Assembly: GCA_963702535.1 (NCBI GenBank) | Contig: CAVPDG010000010.1 | Span: 496,001 to 560,000, forward strand | Reading direction: 5' to 3' | Origin: CAVPDG01 sp963702535 | Lineage (GTDB): Bacteria; Chloroflexota; Anaerolineae; Anaerolineales; UBA4823 | Length of the DNA stretch: 64,000 nt | In this document: piece by piece, positions 46,447 to 57,172 of the stretch | Layout: every line of letters begins with the position of its first letter | How positions within the stretch are numbered: position 1 is the first letter of the stretch | Program-made: the position numbers and the translations under genes | The notes under the pieces: generated by a model | What the model saw: only the letters and a program-made list of their open reading frames with translations | Told to the model about the DNA's origin: nothing | Database searches by the model: none

Positions 46447-48969
46447 ATGATTTCCGAGCCCACGCTTGAAAAGCCCCGCTACGCCATCAAGCAACCCAAG
46501 AACCTGAGCCCGCGCATCCAGTGGCTGCGCGATTATTACTTCCAGGGCGTGCAGCGCAAGTGGAACAACGAGTTCACGTCGTGGACCACCGGGACGCCCT
46601 GGGATTTCCAGTACAACGAGCTGACCTTCTACATCGTCCCCGAGACCTACTTTTACCTGCAAACCTTCCGCTCCTCCTTCCGGCAGACGGCGCGAACGGT
46701 GGCGCTGCACCCGGCTTTCTGGGAGTGGAGTATCGCGGAGCGGCGCGCCTGGTTCGTCAAAGAGGTGATGGTGCGCTACCTGCCGCAGCGAGCTGCTGCC
46801 GGGCGACCTGATCGCCGGGGGGCGCTTCAACATCCAGACCTCCTGCTGCCTGAACAAGGCTGAAACCGAAGAATACGAGCGCCTGCTGTACGGCAAAGAG
46901 GGGCGCGGGCGAGCATGCTGTGGTTCCACAACCACGGGTACGGCAACACCGGGGCGACGAGCGGTCACCTGATCCCGGATTACAGAAGCGTGCTCGAGAA
47001 GGGCTGGAAGGGCATCCACGCCGACCTGCAGGAGCGGTACGACAGCACTGCCTGCGGCTGAACAGAAAGGTCGCCAAGGGCGGGCAACTGCGCGCCATGC
47101 TGACGTCTGCCACGATGGCGCGCGACCTGGCAGGCGAATACCGCAATGCCTGCCTGGAAGCGGCAGCCGACGAGACGGGATGCAGCCCGCCGCTCCGAGC
47201 TGGAGCAGATGGCGGAAAACCTGGCACGCGTGCCCTGGGAGGCGCCGCGCAGCTTCTGGGAAGCGGTGCAGGCTCTGTGGCTGACGCACATGCTGGTGAT
47301 GTCCGACGAGAACTACCCCGGTCCGGGGCTGTCCTTCGGGCGCATCGACCAGTACCTGTACCCCTTCTGGCAGCGCTCGCTGGAAGCGGGCATGCCGCGC
47401 GAGTTCGGCAAGGAGATCCTGAAGTGCTTCTGGGTGCACTGCAACACGGCTTACGACGCCTTCCTGCGCACCGGCGGCAACCAGGGGATCACCGCGGGCT
47501 ACGGGCAACTGCTGACCGTGTCCGGCAGCGGGGCGGGAGGCGCAGACCTGACCAACGACCTGACCTTCGCCATCCTGGAGGTGATCGACGAGATGTCGCC
47601 CATCCTGGAGCCGAAGCCCAACGTGCGCCTGCACCGCGGCACGCCGGATGCGCTGCTGGATAAGGTGGTGGAGATGGTCGCCAGCAGCCAGGGAGCGCCA
47701 TTCCTGCTTAATTTCGACGAGCGCTCGATCGCCGGATTGATGCTGGAGGCGGAGAAAGCCGGGGTGAAAGACCTGATCCACCGGGACAACGTGTACGATT
47801 ACGCCCCGGTGGGCTGCCTGGAAAACACGATGTGCGGCAACGACCGCTCGGGCACGGTGGACAACAATCTGAACTTGCTCAAAGCCGTGGAGCTGGCGCT
47901 CACCGGGGGGTACGACCTGCTCCCCTACACCGACCCGCTGACCGGCAAGACGGAAAAGCCGCAGCGCTGGGGACCCGACACCGGCGCCCCGGAGCAGATC
48001 CAGACCTGGGAGCAGTTCTGGACGGCTTACGAGACGCAGACGCGCTACATCATCCAGAAAAGCGTCGAGGTATACGAGAAGTCGGAAGCGCTGCGGGCAA
48101 AGTTCTTCCCCACGCCGTACCTCTCCTGCCTGGTGCGCGGCTGCGCCGAGAAGGGGCTGGACGTCAACCAGGGCGGGGCGGAGCTGAGCTTCGTGACCAT
48201 CGAAGGCGTGACGTACGCCACCACGGTCAATTCGCTGCTGGCGGTTAAATACCTGGTATTCGACCAGCAAGCCTGCACGCTGCCCGAGCTGGCGGCGGCG
48301 CTGAAGAACAACTGGGCGGGCTACCCGGTGCTGCAAGCCAAAGCGCTGCACAAGGCGCCCAAGTACGGGCGGGACGATGACGAGGCGGATGCGCTGGGTC
48401 GCCGGGTAATGGACCTGTGGGCTGAGGAGACCTGGAAATACAAGACACAGTCCACCGGGCGGCAGTTCCGCCCGGGGATGCTGAGCTGGAACTACTGGAT
48501 CAGCTACGCGGATATCCTGCCAGCCAGCCCGGACGGGCGCCAGAAGGGCAAATTCCTGTCGAACGCCCTGTGCCCATCCAACGGCGCGGATATTCACGGA
48601 CCGACCGCCAACGTCAACTCGGTGGGCAAGGTGCTGGGCGGCAAGGCGCCAGATGGAGAGGGGTACTGGGAGGGCTACCTGAACTCGCTGCCCAACGGCG
48701 GCAGCCACACGATGACCTTCAACCCCTCCCTGCTGCGCGACGCCGAGCACCGCGAGAAGTTCAAGGCTTTCCTGCGCGGCTATACAGAGAACGGCGGGAC
48801 GGCGCTACAGCTCAACCTGGTGGACGCCGACATGCTGCGCGATGCGCAGCAGCACCCGGAGAACTACCGCCACCTGCTGGTGCGCGTCACAGGGTATAAC
48901 GCCTACTTCACCAGCATCGGCAAGGAGCTGCAGGACGAGATCATCGCCCGGGAAAGCCACCGGATGTGA
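46447..48969 (+). CDS. Glycyl radical enzyme (pyruvate formate-lyase superfamily), about four frameshifts
   Basis: About 840 residues. The catalytic Cys motif APVGCLENTMCG has the Cys-x-Glu typical of dehydratases and C-N/C-S lyases of the family rather than of true pyruvate formate-lyase. The glycyl loop near the C-terminus is VRVTGYNAYFTSIGKELQDE. Frames change near 46790, 46910, 47055 and 47185; from 47200 on the frame is clean. It needs the radical SAM activase encoded just downstream. I cannot place it in a characterised family (choline lyase, glycerol or propanediol dehydratase, hydroxyproline dehydratase, isethionate lyase), so the substrate is open. Confidence 0.88.
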
Positions 48970-49001
48970 GCCCGCGTCCCAATGATGATGAAGGGCATGC
49001 G

Positions 49002-49975
49002 ATGCAAGGGCTGATCCTGCACCTCCAGCGCCTATCTACGGAAGACGGACCGGGCATCCGCACCACGGTCTTCTTCAAGGGCTGCCCGCTGCGCTGCGCC
49101 TGGTGCCACAACCCGGAAAGCCTGAGCTATCAAGCCGCAGGTGCAGTGGCTGGAGAGCCGCTGTATCGATTGCCGCACCTGCCTGGAGGCTTGCCCGCAC
49201 GCCTGCCTGGCAAAGAACGGGGATGGCAGAGTTGGCGATCGCAGCGCAGCGCCTGCGATGGCTGCGGCGAATGCGCGAGCGCCTGCCCGTCCAACGCCCT
49301 GGAGCTGCTGGGGCAGCGCACCACGGCTGCAGGCACTACTGCCCGAGCTGCTCAAAGACGCCGCCTATTACGCCGCCTCCGGCGGGGGCGTGACGCTCTC
49401 GGGCGGCGAGCCGACCTTTCAAGCCTCGTTCAGCGAAGAGCTGCTGCATGGCTTGCACGCCGCTCACATCCACACTGCCCTGGATACCTGCGGGCTGTGC
49501 TCGCCGCGCACCCTGGAGCGCCTGTGGCCCTACGTGGACCTGTTCCTGTTCGACCTGAAGCTGTACGACCCCGCCCTGCACCGGCGCTACACCGGGCAGG
49601 ATAACGCCATCCCCCTCGCCAACCTGGGCTGGCTGGCGCAACGCATCGGCGAGGCAGGGGGCGAGAAAAAGCTGTGGGTGCGCACCCCGCTCATCCCGGG
49701 CGCCACGCACACCCAGGAAAATATCGGCGCTATCGGCGCCCACCTGGCTACGCTGGGAGACGCCATCCAGCGCTGGGAGCTATGCGCCTTCAACAACCTG
49801 TGCCGCGATAAGTACCGCCGCCTGGATATGGCATGGGCTTACCAGGAGACGAAGCTGCTCACCCAGGCCGACCTGGAGCAGGCGGGCGAATGGGCGCGCC
49901 ATTCCGGCATGGATCCCCGAGCGGGTCTTCGTCACCGGCGCCAGCCAGGTAGAACACCTGGCCCCGGCCAAGTAG
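49002..49975 (+). CDS. Glycyl radical enzyme activase (radical SAM), about four frameshifts
   Basis: The radical SAM CxxxCxxC is in KGCPLRCAWCHNPE. Two ferredoxin-like 4Fe-4S clusters follow (CIDCRTCLEACPHAC and CDGCGECASACP), then GGVTLSGGEPTFQ, LDTCGLC and LFLFDLKLYD. Frames change near 49135, 49235, 49330 and 49912, and the end ERVFVTGASQVEHLAPAK gives a stop at 49975. I choose the ATG at 49002, which follows GAAGGG; a GTG at 48966 overlapping the enzyme stop is also possible. It installs the glycyl radical on the upstream enzyme using S-adenosylmethionine. Confidence 0.9.
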
Positions 49976-49993
49976 AACCATAGAGAGGCCAAC

Positions 49994-50850
49994 ATGGAAC
50001 AGACACCGCACACCCAGTTCTCCGCAGAAGACATCCAGAGCCTGTCCGCCAGCATGAAAATCGGCATCCTGGGGACGGTCACGCCGGAAGGGCTGCCGCA
50101 CCTGACGATGATCTCCACGCTGAAAGCCAGCAGCCCGACGCAGATGGCTTTCGGGCAATTCATGGAAGGGCGCTCCAAGGAATACCTGCGCCAAAACCCC
50201 AGGGCAGGCTGGCTGATCATGAGCCTGGACAAGCAGGTCTGGCGCGGCAAGGCGGACTTCACCCACACCGCCAAACAGGGCGCCGAGTACGACTTTTACA
50301 ACAACACGCCGCTGTTCCGCTACAACGCTTACTTCGGCGTGCACACGGTCTACTACCTGACCTGGTGCAGCAGAGCGGCAAGGCGCCTTTGCCGATGCAG
50401 AAGGTGGTGCTGGCTTCGATGCAGACGATGCTGGCGCGGGCGCTGGGAGGCAAGCACGCCGGGACGAATGTGCTCAACGCCTGGACAACCGGCTTCCTCA
50501 ACAAGCTGAACACGCTGAAATTCATCGGCTACACCGGCGAGGACGGTTACCCGGTCGTATTCCCGTGCATCCAGGCGCAGGCGAGCGACGAGGAGCACGT
50601 GCGCTTCGCCGCCTCGGTGTACACGGAGGAAATCGAGCGCATCCCGGCGGGGACGCCGATGGCAGTTTTCGGGCTGTCGCTGGATATGGAGGATGTGCTG
50701 CTGCGCGGCCGCTACGAGGGATTGAAGCGGGTCGCCGGCGTGCGCTGCGGATCGGTGCAGGTGGATTGGGTGTACAATCCCATGCCGCCCGTGCCGGGGC
50801 AGATCTACCCGCCGCTGCCCCTGGAAGCCATCCGGTACAATGAATTTTAG
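49994..50850 (+). CDS. FMN-binding split-barrel (pyridoxamine oxidase-like) protein, one frameshift
   Basis: About 285 residues. The N-terminal half (MKIGILGTVTPEGLPHLTMIST, RAGWLIMSLDKQVWRGKADF) is a flavin split-barrel domain. The frame shifts near 50365 and continues with a C-terminal half that includes LKFIGYTGEDGYPVVFPCIQ, possibly a second barrel. It follows the activase after 18 bp and is likely in the same operon. Such proteins bind FMN or F420; an electron-transfer role for the activase is conceivable but unproved. Its stop codon lies inside a perfect palindrome. Confidence 0.75.
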
Positions 50851-50882
50851 AGAGATGGGCGCGCCCATCTCTCTAAAATTCA
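50841..50882. terminator. Bidirectional perfect palindrome between convergent genes
   Basis: A 42-base perfect palindrome (21-base arms, centre GCGC) holds the stop codons of both converging genes, at 50848-50850 on plus and 50873-50875 on minus. Each arm encodes the last residues Glu-Phe-stop of one gene. The 3' arm supplies AAATTCA rather than a long T-run. It is probably a shared terminator. Confidence 0.75.
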
Positions 50883-52526
50883 ATATAACTCATAGCGCAG
50901 CCGTCGGCGCGCGGGTCGCTGCCGCCCCAAAGGACGCCATCTTCGCCGCGCAGGATGATCTGCCCGCGGCCGAAGGCGGCGCGCTCGTGGCCGCAGCAGG
51001 GTGAGGACGCTGTGCCCCATACTCAGCCAGCTCAGCCACAACCTCAGCGCGGGATGCCCTCTTCCAGGGCGACCCGCCCGCCGGAGCGACCGTCTTCGAT
51101 GCAGAAGCGCGGGCGGTCGAGGGCGGACTGCGGGTCGAGGCGGTCGTCAAGCAGGGCAACGACCACCTGCAGGTGACCCTGGGGCTGCATGAAGCCGCCC
51201 ATCACGCCGAAGCTGGCCCACAGGCTGCCATCGGGACGCGTGGCCATGGCGGGGATGATGGTATGGTAGGGGCGCTTGCCGGGGGCGAGGGCGTTGGGAT
51301 GGTCGGCCTGCAGGCTGAAATTGTGGCCGCGGTTTTGCAGGGAGAATCCCCAGCCAGACGGGACGATGCCGGTGCCAAAGCCCATGTAATTGCTGTTGAT
51401 GAACGAGCAGGCGTTGCCAGCCGCATCCACGACGCTGAAATACACCGTGTCCGAAGAGGCAAGCGGGACGCCGCGCACCTGGTCCAGCGCGGCGCGCCGG
51501 GGGTCGATCAGCTTGCGACGCTCAGCCGCGTATTCTTTGGAGAGCAAACCCGCCAGCGGCGCCGGGCTAAACGCCGGGTCTGCCACGTACCAGCCGGTAT
51601 CGGCGAATGCCAGGCGCAGGGCTTCGATCTCCAGGTGCAGGCGCTCGGTTCGAAAGCGGCGGGTAAGCCGCCAGGTCGAAGCCTTCCAGCAGGTTCAAGC
51701 CCAGCAGAGCCGCCAACCCCTGCCCGTTGGGCGGGCACTCCCAGACGGTCATGCCGCGGTAGGTGGCGCTGATCGGCTGGTCCCAGGTGCTCACGTGAGC
51801 CGCCAGGTCTGCGACGTCCATGCACCCGCCGGCCTGCTTCAAGAGCGTTGCTACGATCGCCTCGGCGATCTGCCCCTGGTAAAAAGCAGCCTTGCCGCCC
51901 TGGGCAACGGCGCGGAATGCCCGCGCCAGACCGGGATTGCGGAAGATCTCGCCCGGCTGCGGGGCGCGACCGTCGATGGTCAGCTCCAGCCCGCCGACGG
52001 CGTGGCGCAATTGGCGCTCCACGGCGCGGTTCCAGAAATAAGCGGTGGTTGGCGTCACGGGGAAGCCCTGCTCCGCCAGCCGGATGGCGGGACTGAGCAC
52101 AGCCTCCATCTCCAGGCAGCCGAAGCGCTGGACGAGGTCGCACCAACCGGCGCAGGCGCCGGGGACGGTGACGGTATAGGCATGGAAGGGGGGCAGCTCG
52201 CCGGAGAAGCCTTCGCGGCGCAAGCGCTCCAGGCTGAGAGCAGCCGGGAGGCGACCCGAGCCGTTGAGGGCGGCTACCTGGCGGGTGGCGGCGTCGTAAA
52301 AGAGGGCGAAACAGTCGCCGCCGATGCCGGTGGAGGTGGGCTCGGTGACATTGAGGGCGGCTGCCACAGCGACGGCGGCATCGGCGGCATTGCCGCCCTG
52401 CCGCAAGATCTCGATGCCGGCAGCCACCGCCAGCGGCTGGGAAGCAGCCACCATGCCGCCGCGGCTGATCACGGGAGCGCGGCGGGAGGCAAATACCATC
52501 TCAGGGATGCTGAAACTCTCAGGCAA
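50873..52526 (-). CDS. ggt: Gamma-glutamyltransferase family protein, about three frameshifts
   Basis: About 550 residues. The N-terminal part has SRGGMVAASQPLAVAAGIEIL, GGNAADAAVAVAAALNV and STGIGGDCFALFYD. The nucleophile Thr that begins the small subunit is in SSDTVYFSVVDAAGNA, followed by SNYMGFGTGIV. The late part has FGVMGGFMQPQGHLQV and, after frame corrections, AFGRGQIILRG and WGGSDPRADG. Frames change near 51655, 51060 and 51000. The usual oxyanion Gly-Gly and the autoprocessing Thr are kept. It hydrolyses gamma-glutamyl amides such as glutathione or acts as a cephalosporin-acylase-like amidase. The start overlaps the selD end by 8 bases. Confidence 0.88.
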
Positions 52527-53580
52527 CCTGGATACCGTCGCCGCTGACAGCTTCGCCGACCACCCACAGCGGCTGCTGCACCTGGTCTGCCCGCTCCAGC
52601 AGGCTATGCAACCGGTCGGGGGGCACAGCCAGCAGCAGCCCGCCGCTGGTCTGGGCGTCGAAGAGCAGCATCTGCTCGTACTCTGCTATCGAACTGGCAA
52701 ACTGCACGTGCGCCTGGTAATAAAGGCGGTTGTCCGATGCGCCGCCGGGGAAGATCCACTCCTGGGCGTAGCGAGGAGCGCCGCGCGTGAAGGGGATCTT
52801 CTCCCAATCAAAGCGCAATCCCACGCCGGAAGCTTCTGCCATCTCCCAGGCGTGCCCGAGCAGGCTGAATCCGGTGATATCCGTACCGCCGCGCACGCCA
52901 AACTCCAGCGCCAGCTCAGATGCCTGCCTATTGAGGCGCTTCATCCAGCCCACAACCTCAGCCAAGTCTGCGGGATCGACCTGATCACGCTTGAGGGCGG
53001 TGGTGGTTACGCCGAAGCCGAGCGGCTTGCTCAGCACCAGCCGGTCGCCGGGACGCGCCCCGCCCTTGGTGATCAGCTGGCGAGGATCGACAAAGCCCAG
53101 CACGATCAAGCCGTATTTGGGCTCTTTATCCTGCACGGTATGCCCGCCAGCGATGACGACGCCCGCCTCACGCGCCTTCTCCGCACCGCCGCGCAAGATC
53201 TCACCCAGCAGCTCAGGCGGCAGGTCCGGCGGCAGGGCTGCCACGTTGAGCGCCAGGAAGGGCTTGGCGCCCATGGCATAGATATCGGAAAGGGCGTTGG
53301 CGGCGGCGATGGCGCCGTAGTCGTAGGGGTCGTCGACCACCGGCGTGAAGAAGTCAGTGGTCGCCACCAGGGCGCGATCCGAGTCCAGGCGCCACACAGC
53401 GGCATCGTCCGGATCGCCCAGCCCTACCAGCAGGTCGGGGTAATCTGCCGGGTCGAACAGACCTTCGATCGGGCGCAGAACCTGCGCCAGCGCTTCGGCG
53501 CTTAGCTTGGACGCTCAGCCGGCGCAACTGGACAGGCTGGTGAGCCGGACCTGGCGTCCGGAGGGAACCACATCGCTCAT
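52519..53580 (-). CDS. selD: Selenide,water dikinase SelD with selenocysteine (in-frame UGA)
   Basis: The full gene starts at 53580 (MSDVVPSGRQVRLTSLSSCAG) and reads through TGA at 53515-53517 into ASKLSAEALAQVLRP and the rest of SelD. Residue 22 is therefore selenocysteine, in the place of the catalytic Cys17 of E. coli SelD, with the essential Lys three residues later (Lys25). Further SelD features follow: TDFFTPVVDDPYDYG, AAANALSDIYAMGAKP, VVIAGGHTVQDKEPKYG and TSGGLLLAVP. A short stem-loop lies right after the UGA (53486-53506). It makes selenophosphate from selenide and ATP. It is the middle gene of an SPFH-selD-ggt run. Confidence 0.9.
53486..53506 (-). promoter_or_regulatory. SECIS-like stem-loop in selD
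   Basis: In the transcript GCUAAGCGC pairs with GCGCUGGC around the loop CGAA, with one bulged A. The loop is about 20 bases downstream of the UGA at 53515-53517. Bacterial SECIS elements sit in this position for SelB to recode the stop. Confidence 0.6.
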
Positions 53581-53599
53581 CTCAACAATCTCAGACCTC

Positions 53600-54674
53600 T
53601 CAGGGCGTGGTTGTTGGCACGGGGGTGGGCAGGATACCCGGCAACGATTGCCCGGATTGCGCTGCCATGGTGGGCAGCGGGAAGAGGAACGGCTGGTTGT
53701 TGGGCAGCAGCATCGCCTGGATGTTCGGGCTCAGCTTGGTGATGTACTGGTAGGTGAGCAAGCTCAGGCTTATCCAGCAGGGCTTTGGCAATCAGCTCAG
53801 AGCGCCTGCGCCTCGGCCTCCGCCTGGATCAAGCGCGATTCGGCATCGCCCTTGGCGCGGATCACGACGCTATCCGCCACGCCTTGCGCCTGCTGGCGTG
53901 CTTGCTCGGCTTCTTGCCTGCGCTGCTCGACAACCAACTTGGCTTGCTGCGCCTGCTGCTCGGCGATCTGCTTCTGCTCCACAGAAGCGGCATACTCCGG
54001 CGAGAAGGTGATATTGCGCACGATGAAGTTGCTCATCATCAAGCCGTTATCAGCCAGCTTTTGCTGGATGCCCTGCGCTGATCTGGTCGGTCATCTCCAC
54101 GCGCTTGGAGGTGACCACTTCTTCGACGCGATACTGCGAAACCACGTCGCGGATCACGCCGCGCGCCAGGGGGCGCACCAGGTCGGCGGCATAACGGTCC
54201 TGCCAGGCGATGTGCACCTTGACCACCTCAGCCGGGTCGAGGGCGAAGATCACCGAGGCATCGACGAAGATCTCCTGACCGTCAGCCGTCCGAGCCGTGA
54301 TCGAATCGTCTCCCTGGATAGCTCCTTCATTCGGCGCGATCGACATGGTATAGTTCTGTTGGGAGATCGGATAAGTGACCACGCTCTCAAAGAACGGGAC
54401 GATCCAGTGCAAGCCGGGCTCCAAAGCAGCCTGCCGGTAACCCTGAGGCGATACGGCCGAGATCACCACGCCACGATCTTCGCGGCCGGACGAATACCAG
54501 ACCGGCGCCAGCGATGGAGAGCAGCAATGCCGAGACGCCCAGAACGATGATGACGGTCGTCAGCGCCTTCACCGGGCGGTTGCGCGAGGCGCGCACCACG
54601 GCGACAACGATCACAGCAAAGAATAACAGCCACGCCAGCGTAGCCATCAGCCTAACAATACTTGCGACGTCCAT
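53600..54674 (-). CDS. SPFH/Band 7 (stomatin/prohibitin-like) membrane protein, about three frameshifts
   Basis: The start at 54674 (MDVASIVRLMATLAWLLFF) follows GGAGGAA. One or two N-terminal membrane helices lead into the Band 7 domain (GYRQAALEPGLHWIVPFFESVV, VDASVIFALDPAEVVKVHI, VRPLARGVIRDVVSQY). A long Ala/Gln/Glu-rich coiled coil follows (EQQAQQAKLVVEQRRQEAEQ), with a hydrophobic Pro-rich tail. Frames change near 54470, 54070 and 53800. It probably forms a membrane scaffold. selD starts 20 bp after its stop. Confidence 0.85.
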
Positions 54675-54787
54675 GGGAATTCCTCCTGATACCGGCATGC
54701 CGTCCGTAAAAACGGTTATCCAGCAAAATTCACGGGCATACCGGTTCAACTTATGATTATACCTGCCTTTTACGAAGCGCCACCGGG

Positions 54788-54884
54788 TGTACTAAATGGT
54801 TGTTGTCGGTTTTTGGGGTGCGGGCGGGCGTACGCCCGCCCGCACCCCAAAAACCGAAATATACTAACAACTTTTGAGTGCTCC
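54788..54884. repeat. Palindromic MITE-like element, copy 2
   Basis: Ends GTGTACTAAATGGTTGTT and AACAACTTTTGAGTGC enclose a perfect G/C-rich palindrome (54807-54857) centred on CGTACG. It matches copy 1 at 36290-36386 in its ends and design but not in most of the stem sequence. It lies between the SPFH gene and the PyrK-like gene; the flanking 54675-54935 has no gene. Confidence 0.75.
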
Positions 54885-54935
54885 CGCGCCGCCTTACCCT
54901 TTGCTCAGGCTGGGCATGTGTGATACTATCGTGCC

Positions 54936-55630
54936 GTGCGCATTTACTCAGGTTATGTCCGCCAGGTGCAGCTCGATGCCTGGGGTGGGGTGGGAGTTTG
55001 GATCACCTGCCCGCCGGCAGCGATTCCCGCCCCCGGGCAATACGTGATGGGTCGCCTGCTTGAAGATGACCGGGCGGCGCTGGGGACGCCGCTTTTCGCC
55101 GCCAGCCGGGAGGCGCAAGGCTTCCTGGCAGCCCCGCCCATCCCGGTGGAATGGGGATCCGGCGCGCCGCTGGAGCTGCGAGGTCCGGCGGGTCGCGGCT
55201 TGCGCCTGCCGGACCGGGCGCTGCGCCTGGCGCTGCTCGCCGCAGGACAGACGCCTGCCCGCCTGATACCCTTCGCCGAGCAGGCGTTAAGCCGTCCGGA
55301 AACGAGCGTGGCGCTGTTTACAGACGCCCATCTCCCCTGGCTGCCTGCCGCTTTGGAAGTCCAGCCCCTGCAGAACATCCCGGAGGCGCTTGGCTGGGCA
55401 GACTTCCTGGCAATCGACATCCCGCTCGCCCGCCTGGCAGACCTGCGCCGCATCCTGGGGCTGGGGGCTGGAGAGCGCCTGCCCTGCCCCGGAGAGGCGC
55501 TGGTCGAAGCGCCCATGCCCTGCGCCGGAGCTGGCGGATTGCGGCGCTTGCGCCGTCCCGGGACAGAGGCGGCTGGAAGCTGGCTTGCAAGGACGGACCG
55601 GTATTCGACATCCACGAGATTGAATGGTAG
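54936..55630 (+). CDS. PyrK-like iron-sulfur flavoprotein (dihydroorotate dehydrogenase electron-transfer subunit type), two frameshifts
   Basis: About 230 residues starting with GTG at 54936 (RIYSGYVRQVQLDAWG). The N-terminal ferredoxin-reductase-like part has PAPGQYVMGRLL. The C-terminus, after frame corrections near 55530 and 55585, reads PMPCAG, LADCGACAVPG and WKLACKDGPVFD, the 2Fe-2S Cys pattern of PyrK. The middle domain is reduced and lacks a clear nucleotide motif, so it may not be a standard PyrK. It lies upstream of a PyrD-like gene with one gene between. Confidence 0.75.
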
Positions 55631-55655
55631 AAAGTAACTGGAATCGAGTGAGCCG

Positions 55656-56421
55656 GTGAATATCCTGGCATTTTTTGCCCACCCCGACGATGAAACGGTA
55701 TTTGCCGGCGGCGCTCTGGCGCTGCTTGCCGGAAAAGAGGCGCAGGTGCACTACCTGTGCGCCACGCGCGGCGAAGGCGGCGAGACGGGCGAGCCCTCGC
55801 TGTGCACGCAGGCAGAGCTGGGCGAGGTGCGCGAGCAGGAGCTGCTATGTGCGGTACAGGCGCTGGGCGGGCGCAGCCTGACCTTCCTGGGCTACAGCGA
55901 CCCGCATGTGGGACCCGAGGAAGAGCTGTATCCCTACACCCAGGACCTGACCTTCCTGGCGGGCCAGGTTGCAGCTACCATGCGCCAGTTCCAGGCAGAC
56001 GTGGTGATCAGCCACGGCTCACGCGGCGAATACGGTCACCCCGCCCACCTGCTCACCCACCGGGCAAGCCGCATCGCGGTCGAATCGCTCTACAAAGAGG
56101 ATCCCACGCGCAGCTCGCCCTTATTCTATACGGTCTCCGCCAGCTTCCCGGAACACCCGCGGCCACGCCTGGTGAACCCGGAAGACCCCGCCGACCTGGT
56201 GCTGGATATCACCCCTGCGCTGGAGGCAAAAATCCAGGCGCTTTTTTGCCACCGCACGCAGAACGCCCTATTCCTGCGACGCAGCTCGCAGGAGGCGGGC
56301 CGCCAACTGAGCATACCTGAGGTGGCGCAGCGCCTGGAAAGCCTGCACCGCGTCTCTGCCACGGCAGGATGGCGGAGCAGCCGACAGGCTGGCTGAGTTG
56401 CTCGCCCCCTGGACGGTTTGA
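55656..56421 (+). CDS. PIG-L family deacetylase, one frameshift
   Basis: About 254 residues: the zinc motif AHPDDETVFAGG (His and two Asp), then CATRGEGGETGE and SHGSRGEYGHPAH with the third ligand His. The frame changes near 56360, and PRQDGGAADRLAELLAPW completes the end; the stop TGA overlaps the next ATG. It removes N-acetyl groups from GlcNAc-type substrates, as in mycothiol- or bacillithiol-like pathways or glycolipid synthesis. The substrate here is unknown. Confidence 0.88.
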
Positions 56422-57171
56422 TGTCCAAATCCGAGCTGCTGTTGAAAGCCCCGATCATGAACGCGGCCGGCAGCCTGGGCTATCATGCCAGACCCGCACG
56501 GTCCAACGGACCTCTCCGGGCTGGGCGCTTTCATCACCAACCCTATCAGCCTGCAAGCACGCACCCCCGCCCACGGGCCGCGCTTTCTGAGCTTTCCCGG
56601 CGGCTTTCTGCTGCACACCGGATACCCCAATCCCGGCCTGATCCGGGCGATGCGGCGCTACGCCGGGGGCTGGCGGCGCTCGCCGCTGCCCGTGCTGGTA
56701 CATCTGCTGGCGCAGAAGGCGGGGGAGGCGGCGGAGATGGTGAGAAAGCTAGAAGGGCTGGAGGGGGTGGCAGGATTCGAGGTCGGGCTGCCACCAGAAG
56801 CGGGCGTCGAGCTGGTGCAGGAATTTGCCCGCGCCACGGCGGGGGAGCTGCCCGTGGTGATGCGCATCCCAATCGATCAGGCTGCCGGGCTGGCGGGGGG
56901 GCTTGCGCAAGCGCGCCTGGCTGCGGTGAGCCTGGCGCCGCCGCGCGGGGCGCTGCCAACTCCCGAGGGCGGTAACGTGCAGGGCAGGCTTTACGGTCCG
57001 GCGCTTTTCCCCCAGGCGCTGGCGGCAGTCCAGGCGCTGGCACGCAAGGGCGTCCCGGTGATCGGCGCGGGTGGGGTTTACACCCCCGCCCAGGCGGAAG
57101 CCATGCTGCAGGCGGGCGCTATCGCCGTGCAGCTCGACGCGGTGCTATGGCGCGGCGGGTGGCAGGGTTAG
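56421..57171 (+). CDS. PyrD-like (dihydroorotate dehydrogenase family) TIM barrel protein, one frameshift
   Basis: About 250 residues: APIMNAAGSLGY at the start, GAFITNPISLQARTPAHGPR, and the FMN-phosphate loop VPVIGAGGVYTPAQAEAM ... AIAVQLDAVLW. The frame changes near 56490. The catalytic Cys loop of class 1 dihydroorotate dehydrogenases (SCPN) is not found, and the protein is about 50 residues shorter than usual. It may be a paralogue with another role. The upstream PyrK-like gene would be its electron partner. Confidence 0.75.
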
Positions 57172-57172
57172 A

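Noticed and set aside
46408..48750. 780-residue open frame on the minus strand
   Set aside because: It lies opposite the glycyl radical enzyme gene and is rich in Arg, Val, Leu and Gly, typical of an antisense shadow in G/C-rich coding DNA. No domain or ribosome site was seen.
51390..52547. 385-residue open frame on the plus strand
   Set aside because: It is an antisense shadow of the gamma-glutamyltransferase gene.
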